A DNA stretch of 64,000 nucleotides from Bilabrum cf. latius (lineage: Eukaryota > Bigyra: Bicosoecida > Bigyra > Bicosoecida). Numbering within the stretch: the first letter of the stretch is position 1; the number at the start of each line of letters is the position of its first letter. Both the position numbers and the translations under genes were made by a program. Positions 34,050 to 46,037 of the stretch are shown in pieces. The stretch spans positions 806,001 to 870,000 of the forward strand of contig OZ237741.1 in the NCBI GenBank assembly GCA_965178125.1. The letters are read 5' to 3'. The notes under the pieces were generated by a model. The model had not been told where the DNA came from, did no database searches, and saw only the letters and a program-made list of their open reading frames with translations.

Positions 34050-37000
34050 ATGCAATCGGTACAGTACTCTGCTGTATTTGGTGATGGTCCTCTCGGTCTA
34101 GTTCTTCGGAAAGTAGAGGGGTATGCAATCGTTCACTGCCTGTTTTCAGAGTCTTCCGGCGAGCAAGGCCAAGCAGCAGACGCAGGGGTCACGGTGGGAA
34201 GTCAGTTGATTTAGGTGGTTGGAGCGCCGCAAGAGCAACAGGAGACGTTTGAGGGCATCACGCAATGCATCCGAACAGCTCGAAGACCGCTTCGGTTGGC
34301 ATTCAACAGACTTGCCGGTGTCTTGCGACCCATTCCGAGCCGTCTGCCTCTGGTCATATGGAGAGGAACGCTGTCTGTTTGGGCTGGAAGCGCTAGCACA
34401 ATACCAATAGCCCCAAAACGCAGCATGGGTCCGAGAAAAGGTCCCAACGGGGTCACAATTGCACAGGGGGAAGCAGAGTTAATCCTTCGCCCCGGCACAA
34501 TGTCCGTAGCAGGATTTGAAGTTTGTCTCAGGTGGGCCAATGACGATTTATCGGCTCTTATTGTTCGCGTCATTGATGTTCTAGCCTCCTCCGAGGTCGA
34601 GCGACTGGCATCAGATGAAACCGAGCAGGACCTGAACCCGGACGCACGCTCGGCCGTCAACCAGCTGCTCGAAGCACACGCGAAGCTGAGCAGAGCAAGC
34701 GCTGTGCGAGTGCACGCTCTCATATCATGCGAGCACACAGGCGATTGGGGCGATTTTGAAAGCCGGGAAGCTGCAGTGGAAGCCGCAGCCAGGGCAGAGC
34801 GAGCGCTCCTTCTGGCGCGGCAGACAGACCCTGCGTCCTCTAGCCCCACCAACTCTGGCGCCTCTGCGACTGCGGCGGGGAGTACGCGCCCCCTTTTACT
34901 CCCTGCAGCGCTACGAGCCCCCTCTACAGCCTCGCTTGGTGACCCGCACTGGTTGACGCTGACGTGTCGCACACGTGGAGCCAGGGACGACCTCCGGAGG
35001 AGCCTTCTCCTCCGTGGTATGGCCTCTGAGCTGGCTCTGCAGGCCGGGGGCACGGGAGTCGCCAGGACCGTGATCCAGTCGAGGGTAATGGTTCTGCAGC
35101 GAGGCATTATGAGCAACAGCTGGGTGCCTGCATGGATGCGCATGCGATCGGATGGCGCGCTGCAGTGGTGGCTGCTCCCTAGCAGTGGGTCTGGGTCGTC
35201 GAGTCGTGGCGATGGTGATGGGGAGCCAGGGGCTGGGGCAGGGGCTGGGGCTGAGGCTGGGGCTGGGGTCAGTGGCGGGCAATGGGAAGGAGGATTGCCT
35301 GCTTCCATCGACCTGCCTGCGCTGCTTGACGGAGGGATACGGGCCGGTGAGGTGCAATCTGCCGGGCTGCTTGGGCTGACTGCCAGTGCACAGGTGCTTG
35401 CCGAAGCTGCCACTTGCATAAGTAGGGTTGATTCGAGCAGCCGGTGGAGGTTTCAGCCAATGCTAGCCAAAGAGTCTGTGGCAGTGTCAAGTGCTCGGGC
35501 TGCTGATGGCGGCTGCTGCTTGCCTCAGAGCGGGGTGCGATTGCTGCACGAGGTGGAAGACCTAGTCGCAGCTGGGTGCCCCGGCAACAGTGTCCGAGGT
35601 GGAGCATCATCTGGCACGATTGAGGGTGGTGCAGGACGGATCATTCAGGTGACGGATTCACCGAAGGATACGTCGGGGCTTGGCACTAGCAGGCTCGTCG
35701 AAGCCGTGCTGGGCGAGGGTGGGCCAGAGAGTCGGCGTTCAGCCCCGTCCGAGGCGGCAACGGCTCCTTTGGGCAGCTCCGTCGTTACGTTCAAGCTCTC
35801 ATCGAGGCTTGAGGCTGCCATGTGGAAGCTAGCGGCCGAGCGTCAGTCCAGGAGTACCCTGAGGAGCGCCGGCGGTTCCTTGGAACAGGAAGTGCACAGC
35901 CATGCATGGAAGCAAGATGCAATGACAAGCACAGAGCTGCTGCGCCGATATGCTCGCTCTTTGCGAAAGAGCAGCGTAGGTGGTATTGCTTCTGAAAACG
36001 AAGAATTATAGAGAGAAATGCGGCAAGACTTCGCGCGACAGCTGGCCTCTGGTCGCTTTGTCGCTGCTGGAGATGTTGTGTGCCTTGCGCTGCAGACTGA
36101 CTCTCGTGCAGATCTAAGTGGAGCCATTCTAGGGCTGTAGGTCGGTTTGGAATCAAGTCGAAAAGCAGGCGCAGGCTCTGGAGTTAGTGCCTAGCTAAGC
36201 GCCATGTCTCGCCTGGCATTTGCACTGCGTGGGATGGTATTGCTCCAGTCTGCAGTGTCAGAGGAGGTCAGATTTGCCGTGGCTGCCATCGGTGAAGCTG
36301 GAGCCGAATAGGAGGAGGTGGGCGCCGGCAGCTCTGGACACCCGTTGCTCAGCACGCGATCTGCACATGGCTCGAGCTTCAGTTTTGCCAATCCAAGGGT
36401 CGGAATGCTCTCTTCCCCGACCAGTGGGGTACCTGGTGCATCGCCAAGAAGCATCCATCTGAACGGCACGGGTGCAGCGGGAAGCGGCGACTGGGGCGGG
36501 GCGGGGTTGGAATCTGACTCAGAGGACTCTGATTGGGAGGAGCCAGTGAGTGCCGGTCTCTCGACGCCAGACGCCTCTACCTCGCGTCGCAAGAGTCGCA
36601 AGAAAAGCAAGCTGGCCGAATCGGCGAGCAGCACCGGGAGTGTATTCAGGCAATCAAGGAGGGGTACGCTGCTATCCCCTAGCATGACGATTGGATCTCG
36701 AGCCAGCGACAGGGCATCTCGCATGACCAGATCCAGGGCCGCCTCGCTGAGCTCACCGCACCCGCTCGGGTCGCCTATTCTTCACAGGCGGTCAGGACTG
36801 AGCTTTGCAGACCATGTGGTCAGGATGGCGGCTGACCGTCTGCAGCCCGGGAACTAGCTGTATGACCCTGCCCTGTTGTCATGCGTCCGATGGAGAGTGC
36901 TCAGGCAGCTCAGGGCGCTGCGAGAGCGACCTTCGAGGCTTTTCTCAGATCCCCTGGTTGCCTTCACCCTGCTGCTCCGGGCCGCAGGCGACTTGGATCA

Positions 37001-40000
37001 GGGCGCGTACGGGCAGGCAATCGGTGCTTCCGCGGAGTCTATCAGCTCAAGCAGGTGCTCCTCTGTCGCTGGTGTGCAACGCATGAATGTGCCCGTGTTC
37101 CTGGGAAGGCCCAAAGGACTCCGGTAGAAGGTTCTCAAGGGGGGCTTGTCGTCCATGGTCCGATCCGTTGAGCAGGGAAGGCCGCGGGACCTTCGCAGGC
37201 TAGTGTACGAAATTGACAAGACTGCCAGTAGCAGCGTGGGCGAGGATGCATCTAGCGGTACCGGGGTTTCAACAGGACTAGCTGCTTCCGCTGAGTTTAT
37301 GGCTCAGTGTGCAGTGCAAGGCTCCGCGTTTGTGGGCAAGCGTATCAAGCGAGCATGCATGTCCTGCCGGAGGACGACTTGGGCGCAGCATGACCAGAGC
37401 ACATGCTGGCGCTGGACGTGGGCTCTCGTCATGTGCTTGGTAATCGCACTGCAAATAGGTTGGGATACCGTTCGAGGTGTTTATTTGGGCACATACTACG
37501 GGTGCAGGAGCCTCTATTTGACGAGGTACGGTGCTACTGCACCAGATGGTACCAAGCACGGCGAGGCAAGCGGTGCAGAACAATCTGAGGTGAAAGGTCG
37601 CAACAGGAGAGCTGCAAGCATCGAAAGCACTCACCAACCGGTCGATTCGGTCGTTTGGCCCGAGAAAGACAGCTTGCGGGTGCATTGGGACGTGCTATCA
37701 GATTCTGACTCTGATGAAGACGATGCTCTCTGCTAGCAGGGCGATCTTCCTCCCGAGCTAGCCACCGAGCGCAGTCGCGTGGCTTCCGAGCAGGTGCTCC
37801 GCAGGCACCACTTCGTCCACCTAGTGCCACGTTTCATGCCTATGCTTGCCGACCACTACTCGGCCGGCAGCATCTATGACGCGCTTGTCGACGGCACAAA
37901 CCCCATCATGATCGGGTCTGTCGTCAGGGCGGTCAGAGGCCCCGCAGACTCGCACCCGCAGCCAATGTTTGGTAGCTCGAATGCAGGTCTCGCCAGGTGG
38001 AGCAGTCTGCCTATGCCGACGCGTCAGACGAAATAGGTGGCTGGAGAGGCGGCTGCCTCTTCTTCTTAGCCTCCTACTACTGACCCAACCATAGCATGTG
38101 GCAGTGCAGCGGACACCGCAGACAGCGACAAAGCCCCGAGGATACGTGTCAGCACTTCGCTTGAGCGCGTGCTCACTTACGATCAGTTTGCTTCATTCGT
38201 GCAGGCGATGCGAGCAGGTGCTGGTGTGAGCCACGGCGACTGGGACGAGCTGCGGGACAGACTGCGACTGGACGCGAGGGAGATGCTGGTGAGGCAAGAG
38301 GACTATGTGCAGCTGGTCCTCACGGCTCGTGCCAGGCCGCCCGTGTATGCGATCGACCCCTCTGGCGGGGGCAGACTCATGGCCAAGAAGGACACAAAGG
38401 AGTGCTTGGGCTGGTACGAAGAGACGGTGAACGCCGAGGAGGACCTGCAGGCAGACGTGCTGGAGGAACGCGACGATGAGGCTGGTGGGAGCCAGGCAAG
38501 CGGCCAAGCACCAGCAGGACAGCCCAAGCGCGGGAGGTTGCATAGGCGAAGATCGTCTGGAGGGTTGCTTCTTGCAGGAGGAGGCTCCGCAACCGACGCG
38601 ATCGCAGCATACTCGTGGCTGCTTCGCGGTGATGAGTCGGTGGTTGCGCGCGCGGCTGGGGTGTCCTCCGATCGGCTCTTACGAGAATTCAGTGCGATTC
38701 AACATCAATCAAAGCAGGGAGATCTGACCATCAGCGACGTGGCCCGAATGCGGAGCTAGCCATCTCAGACCGCTGCTATCCCTCAGAGGGTCATCCTTGC
38801 ATACAGATCGCCGCATGCGTCCCGATGGAGCCTTGTTGCAGAGGTACCAGCTGCTCCTGTGGGTGCATGGAAGCACCCTGAGGTGGAGGCTGTTGTCCGC
38901 ACCGAGCTGCCAGTTGGCAGGAATGGAATCAGCGGCACGCCGAGCGCGACGCAGCCGATCGGGGCTAGCCTGCTCAACCGCAGTATTGCCGAGTGGAGAC
39001 AGCAGCGCAGCTTCCAGAGGGTGCTGCAGCGAAGGTCGATCCGCAGGCGGCAGCAGAAGGCAGAGGGTATGGTGCTTCGTGACCACAACTCCTTCGAGGG
39101 CTTTGGCGTGCTGACTGATTCTGAGGCGAATAGCGAACGTGAGGACAAATTTGAGCAAGTGATGCATTCTGCTGAAACTGAGCTTAGGCAAAGGTGGAGC
39201 TCACAGACTGCCTAGGCTGGGGAAGTGGGCTAGCCGTCCTCTGGAGCTGGAAACGATGAAGAAACTGGACCACGCGTGCGGCGCCGCGCCCGAGCTGGCA
39301 GTGTCGAATCAAAGCCCGGGGTAGTGGTGGGCTCTCATCTGCTAGATCAGCGGAGCATGGCACCTAGAGCTTGGGATCGTTCTGATGAAAAATGCCAACA
39401 CGGTGCTGGCACTGTACCGAATGGTCCAGATTGGGTGCCTCGGCTTCCATTTCTTGAGGAGTAGCAGGACTTTGTCACTGCAGAGCAAGCTGCATCTTCC
39501 GGCTAGTTCGGAGAGCAGCTTCGCACCCGGCAACTAGCTACTATCAAGGTCCGTGGCACGCTATTCGTGTCTGACCGTGCGTCGTATTTGTACACTGGCG
39601 AGGACACGGTGGTGATTCCACACGTCGGCGTGCGCGAGACCCAGTACTGCGCAGTAGAGGTGCCTGGCGTGGCGTATGGCAAGACTGTGCAGGACAATGG
39701 ACTACACCTAGATGTAAACGACGTCCGCCTAGTCTCCAAACAAAAGCCTCCAGAGGATGGCCTCACTAACCTGGAGAAGTTCTTCAAGTCTGTAGCTGCG
39801 GTCACAGCCCCTAGTTAGCCACCACGGCACGTCCTCCTCCCCAGGGAATCTTACAAGACTGTCCGCATGGCAAGACGGATGAAGCGGAGGAAAGCTGCAG
39901 GGCATGTAGATGATAGCGACGATCTAGCGGGGGCGTCGAGATCAATCGCTATGCTGCAGCGCACGAGAAGCGCACACGGCGGGACTGCCTGCGCGACCGT

Positions 40001-42263
40001 GCCACTACGCATGGTGCCGATCCAGGCAGTGGTGCCAGGTACCGTCAGACCACAAGCAACTCTCATATTCTCTCCGCTGAAGGACTTCCTGCTCAGCATC
40101 GGCGAGGAGCGGCTGGGAGGCAGACGGAGGGTGGTTAAAGAGGCCATCGACGAGCTCGTCGCCGCAGAGAAGCTTGCTGCATCGCGGGAAGCAGCGAGGG
40201 CATCGAAGAATTTGGGGGACGATCTGTATGACGTACAGCGAGGCCTGCTTGTGCCACAAGAGATCCACGACCGCGAATCCAGAGATGCTGCCAGCGTCGT
40301 AGGCAAGAGCGGTATCTTGTCTGACCCTGTCCGTCCGCCCATGGGGCAGTGGAAGGTGCGCAGGCTAGGTGACATGCCTGTTCGATCGGCTGATCCAGAC
40401 TCTGAGGCGCTTCGGTGTGCGACTGATGCTCTGCGATACCGAGATCAGACTGCTTTGCGCAGGATCATGAAGAAGCGCAGGTGGGAAGAGGAATCGAGGA
40501 CGAGACGGCTGCAGCGCTTCGCCGCGATATAGCTAATTCGAACACGAGCCCTGCTCAAGGTAACAGGCAGGGTGATATCCTCGCTACTTATGTGCACTAA
40601 TGCGCTCCAATTACGGCGACAAGAGCGACCCGCATTCGATGCTGTGGTCGGCGGGGCCAACCGGCGGGCCATTCTTGTCATGTGGGGCTCCTAGTGCGCG
40701 CTGCCTCAGTCAGTCGCGGCATTGCGCGATTCTATGCCATGGTGGGAGCGGGGTCTAGACTATGCCTAGTCACCGTCCAGCAATGAAGGCGCCATAAATA
40801 CTGCAAAATCGGCAGCATTTCGCGTGTTGCACTCTAAGAAGCAAGAACGTCGGATGGCGGTTTCAACTGCCAAGAGCATGCTTGCCCCAGCCTCCCGTGC
40901 TCTGGGAATCGAAATCCCCTCTGGAAAGGCTGGAAGAGACAGCGATCTTCATATGGTTCCAGCAGCCCTGGATTATTCCGATGCAGGCGGAAGGCCTGTC
41001 AAGATGGCCGCCGATGCTGCTCCCAGTCTTCACTCTTCGGCAGCTAGCGCGCAGCTGTTGGGTGACATCGAGGATCAAGAGAAGGACGGTGCATTGTCTC
41101 CACCAAAGCAGCTGGAGTCGCTGCAGGGGCATGTGAGGCACCAGAGGCGAAGGAGGTCGGACGAGCGGTCGACCAAGACTAGCGACAGGCACATGCACCT
41201 GGCACTCATTGCTTCTCTTTCAACTCCATCGCCCTTTCTAGGGCTGTCCAAGGAACCAAAGCAGATCCTGAAGGGAGCCACCCCACCAGACGCCTCGGGA
41301 AAGTGGACCAGTCGTAGGGAGCAGGCCCTTGATGGCTTCCGCAGGGCGGTTGCCCAGTCGGCGATCGTCTCCTCAGCGATGGTTCGCTGCGAAGAAGGAG
41401 GGTCCAGGACTAGGCTAGCCTCCTTTGCGGTTGAGACCCTCCTCTGTGAGCCAGAACCAACGTGGCTGATCCATGCTGCTGCATTTGCGGCTCGCGAGGA
41501 AGAGGCTTGGAAGCGAAGGCACGAGCGCAAGCACACGTTCGAGATTGACACGTTTCGGCACGAGTGGAATACCATGATCTCGGTGCTATTCAAGCCGTTT
41601 TCTAGAGCTTGGTAGACGTACAAGTACATTCGCGGCTGGGAGAACCCTGCATTGTCGGCTGCATTCCTCTGCATTGGACTGGTGCTGCTTTGGTCTGACC
41701 TGACAGTGTACTGGCCCATCATGATGCTCTCCATCCTCTTCTTGGTGGTGCTATTTAACGGCGCGCTTGGCCGCAACTAGCAGGACCGCCTCTCGGAGGT
41801 GCTCATCGAGCCCAACGTGATGCGAAGGAGAAGCCTCTACGAGAGCTACGTGTCGTTCACGACTTCCATGGGCACCGGCATGTTTAGGATGAGGGCAATG
41901 AACCGTGCTATCACGAAGTTCCACGCACTGCTAACGTGGAGAAGGCCAGAGAGGACGAGAATCTTCCTTGTACTTCTTGGCATGTTCATCGTGTTCCTCT
42001 TGCTTGTTCCAGCCAAAATCTGGATGACTCTGCTTGCGCTCCAGCAGTTCACAGCCAAACTTCGGGACGGCGGCATGGGGGTGCAGATCGTGGCGCTCAG
42101 CCGGTTCGTTGACGGTCTGCCGGCCCCTTCGGCTGCAGAGGCCCTCTACGCAGACGGAAGCCTGGAGTTTCCGTCACACCCTGGCACTGTTGTGAGCTGT
42201 ATCGCGGCTGATCCAAAGGCGGAGAAATAGGTAGGTGATAGCCGCAAGCGACATTCGGATTGA
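34050..42263 (+). CDS. PDZ domain plus MCTP/PRT_C-like membrane protein (2737 aa)
   Basis: A single 8214-base frame, ATG 34050 to TGA 42261-42263, with about 22 TAGs. Residues 1-75 form a PDZ domain: GDGPLGLVLRKVEGYAIVH carries the GLGF-type loop, and ADAGVTVGSQLIxVVG is the typical AGVxxGDxLxxVNG, with TAG (34212-34214) at a position usually Glu, Ala or Ser. The middle 2400 residues are mostly unassigned, Ser/Arg/Gly-rich with several globular patches. The end, residues about 2520-2680, has two hydrophobic hairpins each preceded by a Trp-Pro motif (RGWENPALSAAFLCIGLVLL; LLTWRRPERTRIFLVLLGMF). That is the arrangement of the PRT_C region of plant multiple-C2 MCTP proteins, which sit at ER-plasma membrane contacts. 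A tether or scaffold at a membrane contact is therefore a reasonable inference. No clear C2 domain was found. Confidence 0.75.
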
Positions 42264-42340
42264 TTCAAATGGATTGTACCGAAACCAATGATAACATTTC
42301 TATGAACGCAGTCATACCCTGCCACCACAACCCAAACAAA

Positions 42341-44704
42341 TCACATCCTCTGAATGGAACTGATCCTGATCTTCTTCGTCCCTTCCTTGCCACGATGCAT
42401 TGCATCTTCGCCAGCCTGACCGGCCGAGCCTCTCATCCCCCGTGGCGCAGACGACGGACCAAACTATGCCTCCGCCTCCGACTCACCTTGCTGAAGCCCA
42501 ACTGCTTGCTCCAGTGGCCGAGGCTTGACCGGGGGTGGGAGCAGGCCCAACTGCAGAGATCTGGTGGCGTCCGCGGGTGACCACAGCACGTTGGACTGCC
42601 GTGCAGCCGCCCCAGGGCTGGCCCCGGCACCAGACTCCGCCGACTTTGCACCTGCTGACGCCACGGCAGTCTCTACTTGAGAGTTTTCGCTGGGACCGGG
42701 CTTTCGTGCCGTGAAGAGAACGCAGTCATAAACCGTTTTCATCATGTTGGCGTGGTCACCCACGTACCCTGTCCGCACCTGCCGCTCGGTAAGGATCTCA
42801 AAGCCCATAGCCAGCATGGCGTGCCGAAGCTCTGCGTAAGTTAGTTCCATCGACTCGATGTATCGAGGGTCCTGTCCAGATGACTATGCAGCCCTGATCA
42901 GCTCGTCGGCAGCAGCGCGGTCCAATTCATCGGACAAGTCGTAACCGTGGCCATAATCCTCATGGGAACGACCCCCTTCCTCCCCTACACCGCCTGCTTT
43001 GCTTGCCCTCTCTTTTCCACTGGCGGTTGTGTCGCTCAAGTCAAAGAGAGACTCTGCAGGTCTGTCCGTCCAGTGGTACAGCAAGGGTCCCAGCGAAACT
43101 AGCAGCCCCCCCGGCTTGAGGCACTTCCAGATTACATCTAGGTACCGCAAGACATTCGGTGCCGTGTCGAGAAAGAAGCAGCAAGCGATCGCATCCCACG
43201 CGCCATTGTTCTGTGGGTGCGAATACACCCGCTCAAACTCGCCGCCAGCCATGCTGAACGGCGTCGCAGCGGAAGGAAGGGGCGGCGCACTGGCCTTGGA
43301 GGGTGTTGGCGATGTCTCGGTCTGTGGCTCCACCGCAAGACCAGAGGCTGCTGCTGCCAACAGCCGGGGGTCCGCGACAGGCCCTTCTTGCCCTAGTTGT
43401 GCGGTACCTGTATCTGGCTTGCCATCAGCGCCCCCAGATGGCGCCGCATCCACCTTGGTAGCCGCCTCCACGGCCGGCTCCTCGGCCGGTTCCATGCCCG
43501 CCTGTCCAGTGCCATGCATCGGGCCCCCTGCTGCTGAGGCCTAACCGTGCGTAGATACTACAGCACCAATAGAGGTGCTTGATTCGGCCTGCACGCCTTC
43601 GCTGGCCTCGGCACTGGCGGCAGCCTCAGCATGCACCATCATCGCGTCCAGCTCTTGGGCGGGGTCCACGTCTGGCACCATCACAGGCCTCGCCTGTAGC
43701 ACCGGATGCAGCTGGTTGGTCGGACGCATGGCCCACGGATGGATTCTAAGCTGCCGAATGCTACGATTGAGTCCTGGCAATCCCCCGGGGAAGGCACCCC
43801 CGGGTCCCACGGCCGGCGGGTTGCTGCTTCCAACGGGAGCGCCAGGCCTGCTGATCGAGGCGGTTGTCGGGGCCGAGATGGCGAGCCCTCGCATGTTGAA
43901 CGGTACAGGATAGGCACAGAGTCTGGCTGCAGGCGAACTACCGGCAAGGACGTTGTGGTCCTCAAATGGCGGCGCTGCAACTCGCGATAGCTGCCCATCT
44001 CCGCTGAACCCATTCATGAAGTACTGGGAGACGAGGAGCATGTGGTGGCTGAACTCGTTGCCTTGGCAGGCATACCCAAGGCGCGCGACCTCAAATGGCA
44101 GTCGGCCAAGACCACATCCGGGGACGAGCACCTTTTGAGTCCATGGCTTGCTGCCGTCCAGCGGCAGGTGTCGGCGCAGCTCTTGCAGGATCGGGTTGAA
44201 CGATAACTGGCGCTATCTCACTCCCTCAGAGGACCACTCTCGAGCCAACTGATGTAAAGTTGATTCAACTTTGCTATGGTCGCGATACAGTGCCTGTGGC
44301 TACCGAAGTGGGGGTATTGCTGGCCACTGTCGCACCCTCTCAAGGTCTGCCTTTGGCATCGCATCCCTACTGGTTGGAAACCCATGCGACCTCAGCATTC
44401 CATCCAGAAACATTTGATTTCTCAATACCGAGGCTTCCATAGCTCTGAACTTTGTCTATGTCAGGGTCTTTGGCAACAACGCAGCATGTCGCGACGGCAA
44501 CAGCGCAACCGCCCTACGTCGCCTTTCGAGCTCAAAAGCAGCCCTAAGGCTATATTCTTGCATCGATTGAACAACAGCTCTAAGGTGATCCATTTCCGCA
44601 TCTTGGTCAAGCGATGTCTTGCGCATACTTACTCTGCTCCAGTGCGACCATCGCCGTCCAGTCCTGCCGCTTGAAATCGGTTGCAACCTCAGAATATGTC
44701 GCAT
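42341..44704 (-). CDS. CARNMT1: Carnosine N-methyltransferase (CARNMT1/N2227 family)
   Basis: S-adenosylmethionine-dependent enzyme that methylates the imidazole of histidine-containing substrates such as carnosine. Seen in family order: [20 protein letters not shown] with [22 protein letters not shown] (family KSTLKQFVRDWSETG); [19 protein letters not shown] and YACQGNEFS (SAM site, about 192-220); VPDVDP (about 345); [33 protein letters not shown] and [37 protein letters not shown]; and [12 protein letters not shown]. Six TAGs occur; the one at 44213-44215 (VRxRQ) replaces the Glu of family AERD. Length 787 aa against about 400, due to Pro/Ala-rich inserts of about 140 residues before FSMAGG and about 60 before the C-terminal block. 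The start is uncertain: ATG 44704 or 44626. TGA stop at 42341-42343. Confidence 0.92.
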
Positions 44705-44773
44705 TATGCTCGCTTCACATGCTCACACCACGTGGACGATTCATTCACATCAAGGACTAAAAGATAGACAACA
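44705..44773. promoter_or_regulatory. 69-bp bidirectional promoter
   Basis: Shortest divergent spacer in the window, between CARNMT1 and DMC1. It contains a palindromic CACGTG box at about 44732. No TATA box. If CARNMT1 starts at 44626 the spacer is 147 bp. Confidence 0.5.
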
Positions 44774-45932
44774 ATGGCCGCAGCAGCAGCAACAGCATCA
44801 GTAGTTCGAGCTGGAATGGGGTGAGAGCTTCCATATAGCACCTACAGTTGTACGTAGTGCTGCAACTGTGTCTTGGGACAGCATTCGCACTCCGCACCCT
44901 GTGATTGCTTGCTATACACTCCACTGCAGAGAAGAGGGTATGGTAGATGCAGGTGAAGAAACTTCGTTCATTTCAGTTCAAGAGCTCCAGTCTCAAGGAA
45001 TCCTGGCGTCCGACTTAAAGAAGCTCACCGACGGTGGAATCGCTACTGCGGGCGCAATCCTGTAGACGTCCGTCCGTCGACTGCTTTAGATCAAAGGACT
45101 ATCAGAAGCAAAAGTCGACAAGATTCGAGAGGCAGCCAAGAAGCTGTGTGCTACCAGTGGCCAGTTCAGGTCTGCAGGCGAGGCTCTCGCCAAGCGCTCG
45201 CAGGTGATCAAGATTTCGACGGGAAGCAAAGAGCTCGATTCGCTTCTTGGAGGTGGCGTGGAGACAGGATCTATAACTGAAGTGTTTGGAGAATTTCGAA
45301 CGGGCAAAACGCAGCTCTGCCACACTCTGGCCGTGACCACTCAGCTTCAAAGAGATGCAGGAGGCGGAGAAGGCACCGTGCTCGTCGTCGACACTGAGGG
45401 CTCTTTCCGCGTCGAGAGGTGCGCAGAAATTGCCGAGAAGAGGTTTGATCTCGATGTACACGCAGTCCTGGACAACATTCGGATTGCTCGGGCGTTCACT
45501 GTCGACCAGCAGTTCGACCTGAACTACGCCATCGCCGGCATGATCGCCGAGGACGACGCTCCGTGCCGCCTCATCATCGTAGATTCGGTGATGAACCTCT
45601 TTCGCACCGACTACATTGGGCGTGGAGAGCTTGCAGAGAGGCAGCAGCGGCTGAATCAGTACCTGGCCCAGCTGAAGAACATCGCCGAGGAGTACAACGT
45701 TGCCGTCCTGCTCACCAACCAGGTCACCGCCAATCCAGATTCTTCCATGTTCTCTGGAGACTCCAAGAAGCCCATCGGAGGCCACGTTCTGGCGCATGCA
45801 TCGACAACGAGGCTCTACCTCAGGAAGGGCAAGGCGGAGCAGCGGATCGCGAAGCTCTACGATTCGCCCAGCCTCCCGGAAGCGGAGGCCACCTTTGCCC
45901 TGGCGGAGGGCGGAGTGGTAGAAGCAGACTGA
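44774..45932 (+). CDS. DMC1: DMC1/RAD51-family strand-exchange recombinase
   Basis: ATP-dependent recombinase that forms filaments on single-stranded DNA and pairs homologs, in the nucleus. Exons 44774-44820 and 44930-45932; 349 aa. Seen: an N-terminal helix-hairpin-helix region ([39 protein letters not shown]), Walker [10 protein letters not shown] (about 136-144), [10 protein letters not shown], Walker [62 protein letters not shown], and [18 protein letters not shown]-type [20 protein letters not shown] and LAERQQ favour DMC1 over RAD51, although [13 protein letters not shown] leans to RAD51. Two TAGs lie in the helix-hairpin-helix region (45063-45065, 45087-45089); the second aligns with Asn, Lys, Gly or Gln in relatives. 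TGA stop. Converges with the giant RCC1 gene over 105 bp. DMC1 implies a meiotic cycle. Confidence 0.9.
44821..44929 (+). other. Intron of DMC1 (109 nt)
   Basis: Starts GTGAGAG, ends CACTGCAG, phase 2. Splicing restores a Gly codon and joins [16 protein letters not shown] to [10 protein letters not shown]. An in-frame TGA follows the donor. Confidence 0.85.
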
Positions 45933-46037
45933 GCATTGAGCTTTGAGCTGCTACGTGATTGAGGTACCATTACATTGAAATGAAATCGTAGATACTTTAG
46001 CAAACAAACTATATATTGAAACATGCATACATCGCGA

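Noticed and set aside
44595-44640. 31-nt intron near the start of CARNMT1 (GTAAGT ... CCAAG)
   Set aside because: It would give a neat MVALEQ start, but 31 nt is far below the 83-155 nt of all other introns; an in-frame ATG start needs no intron.
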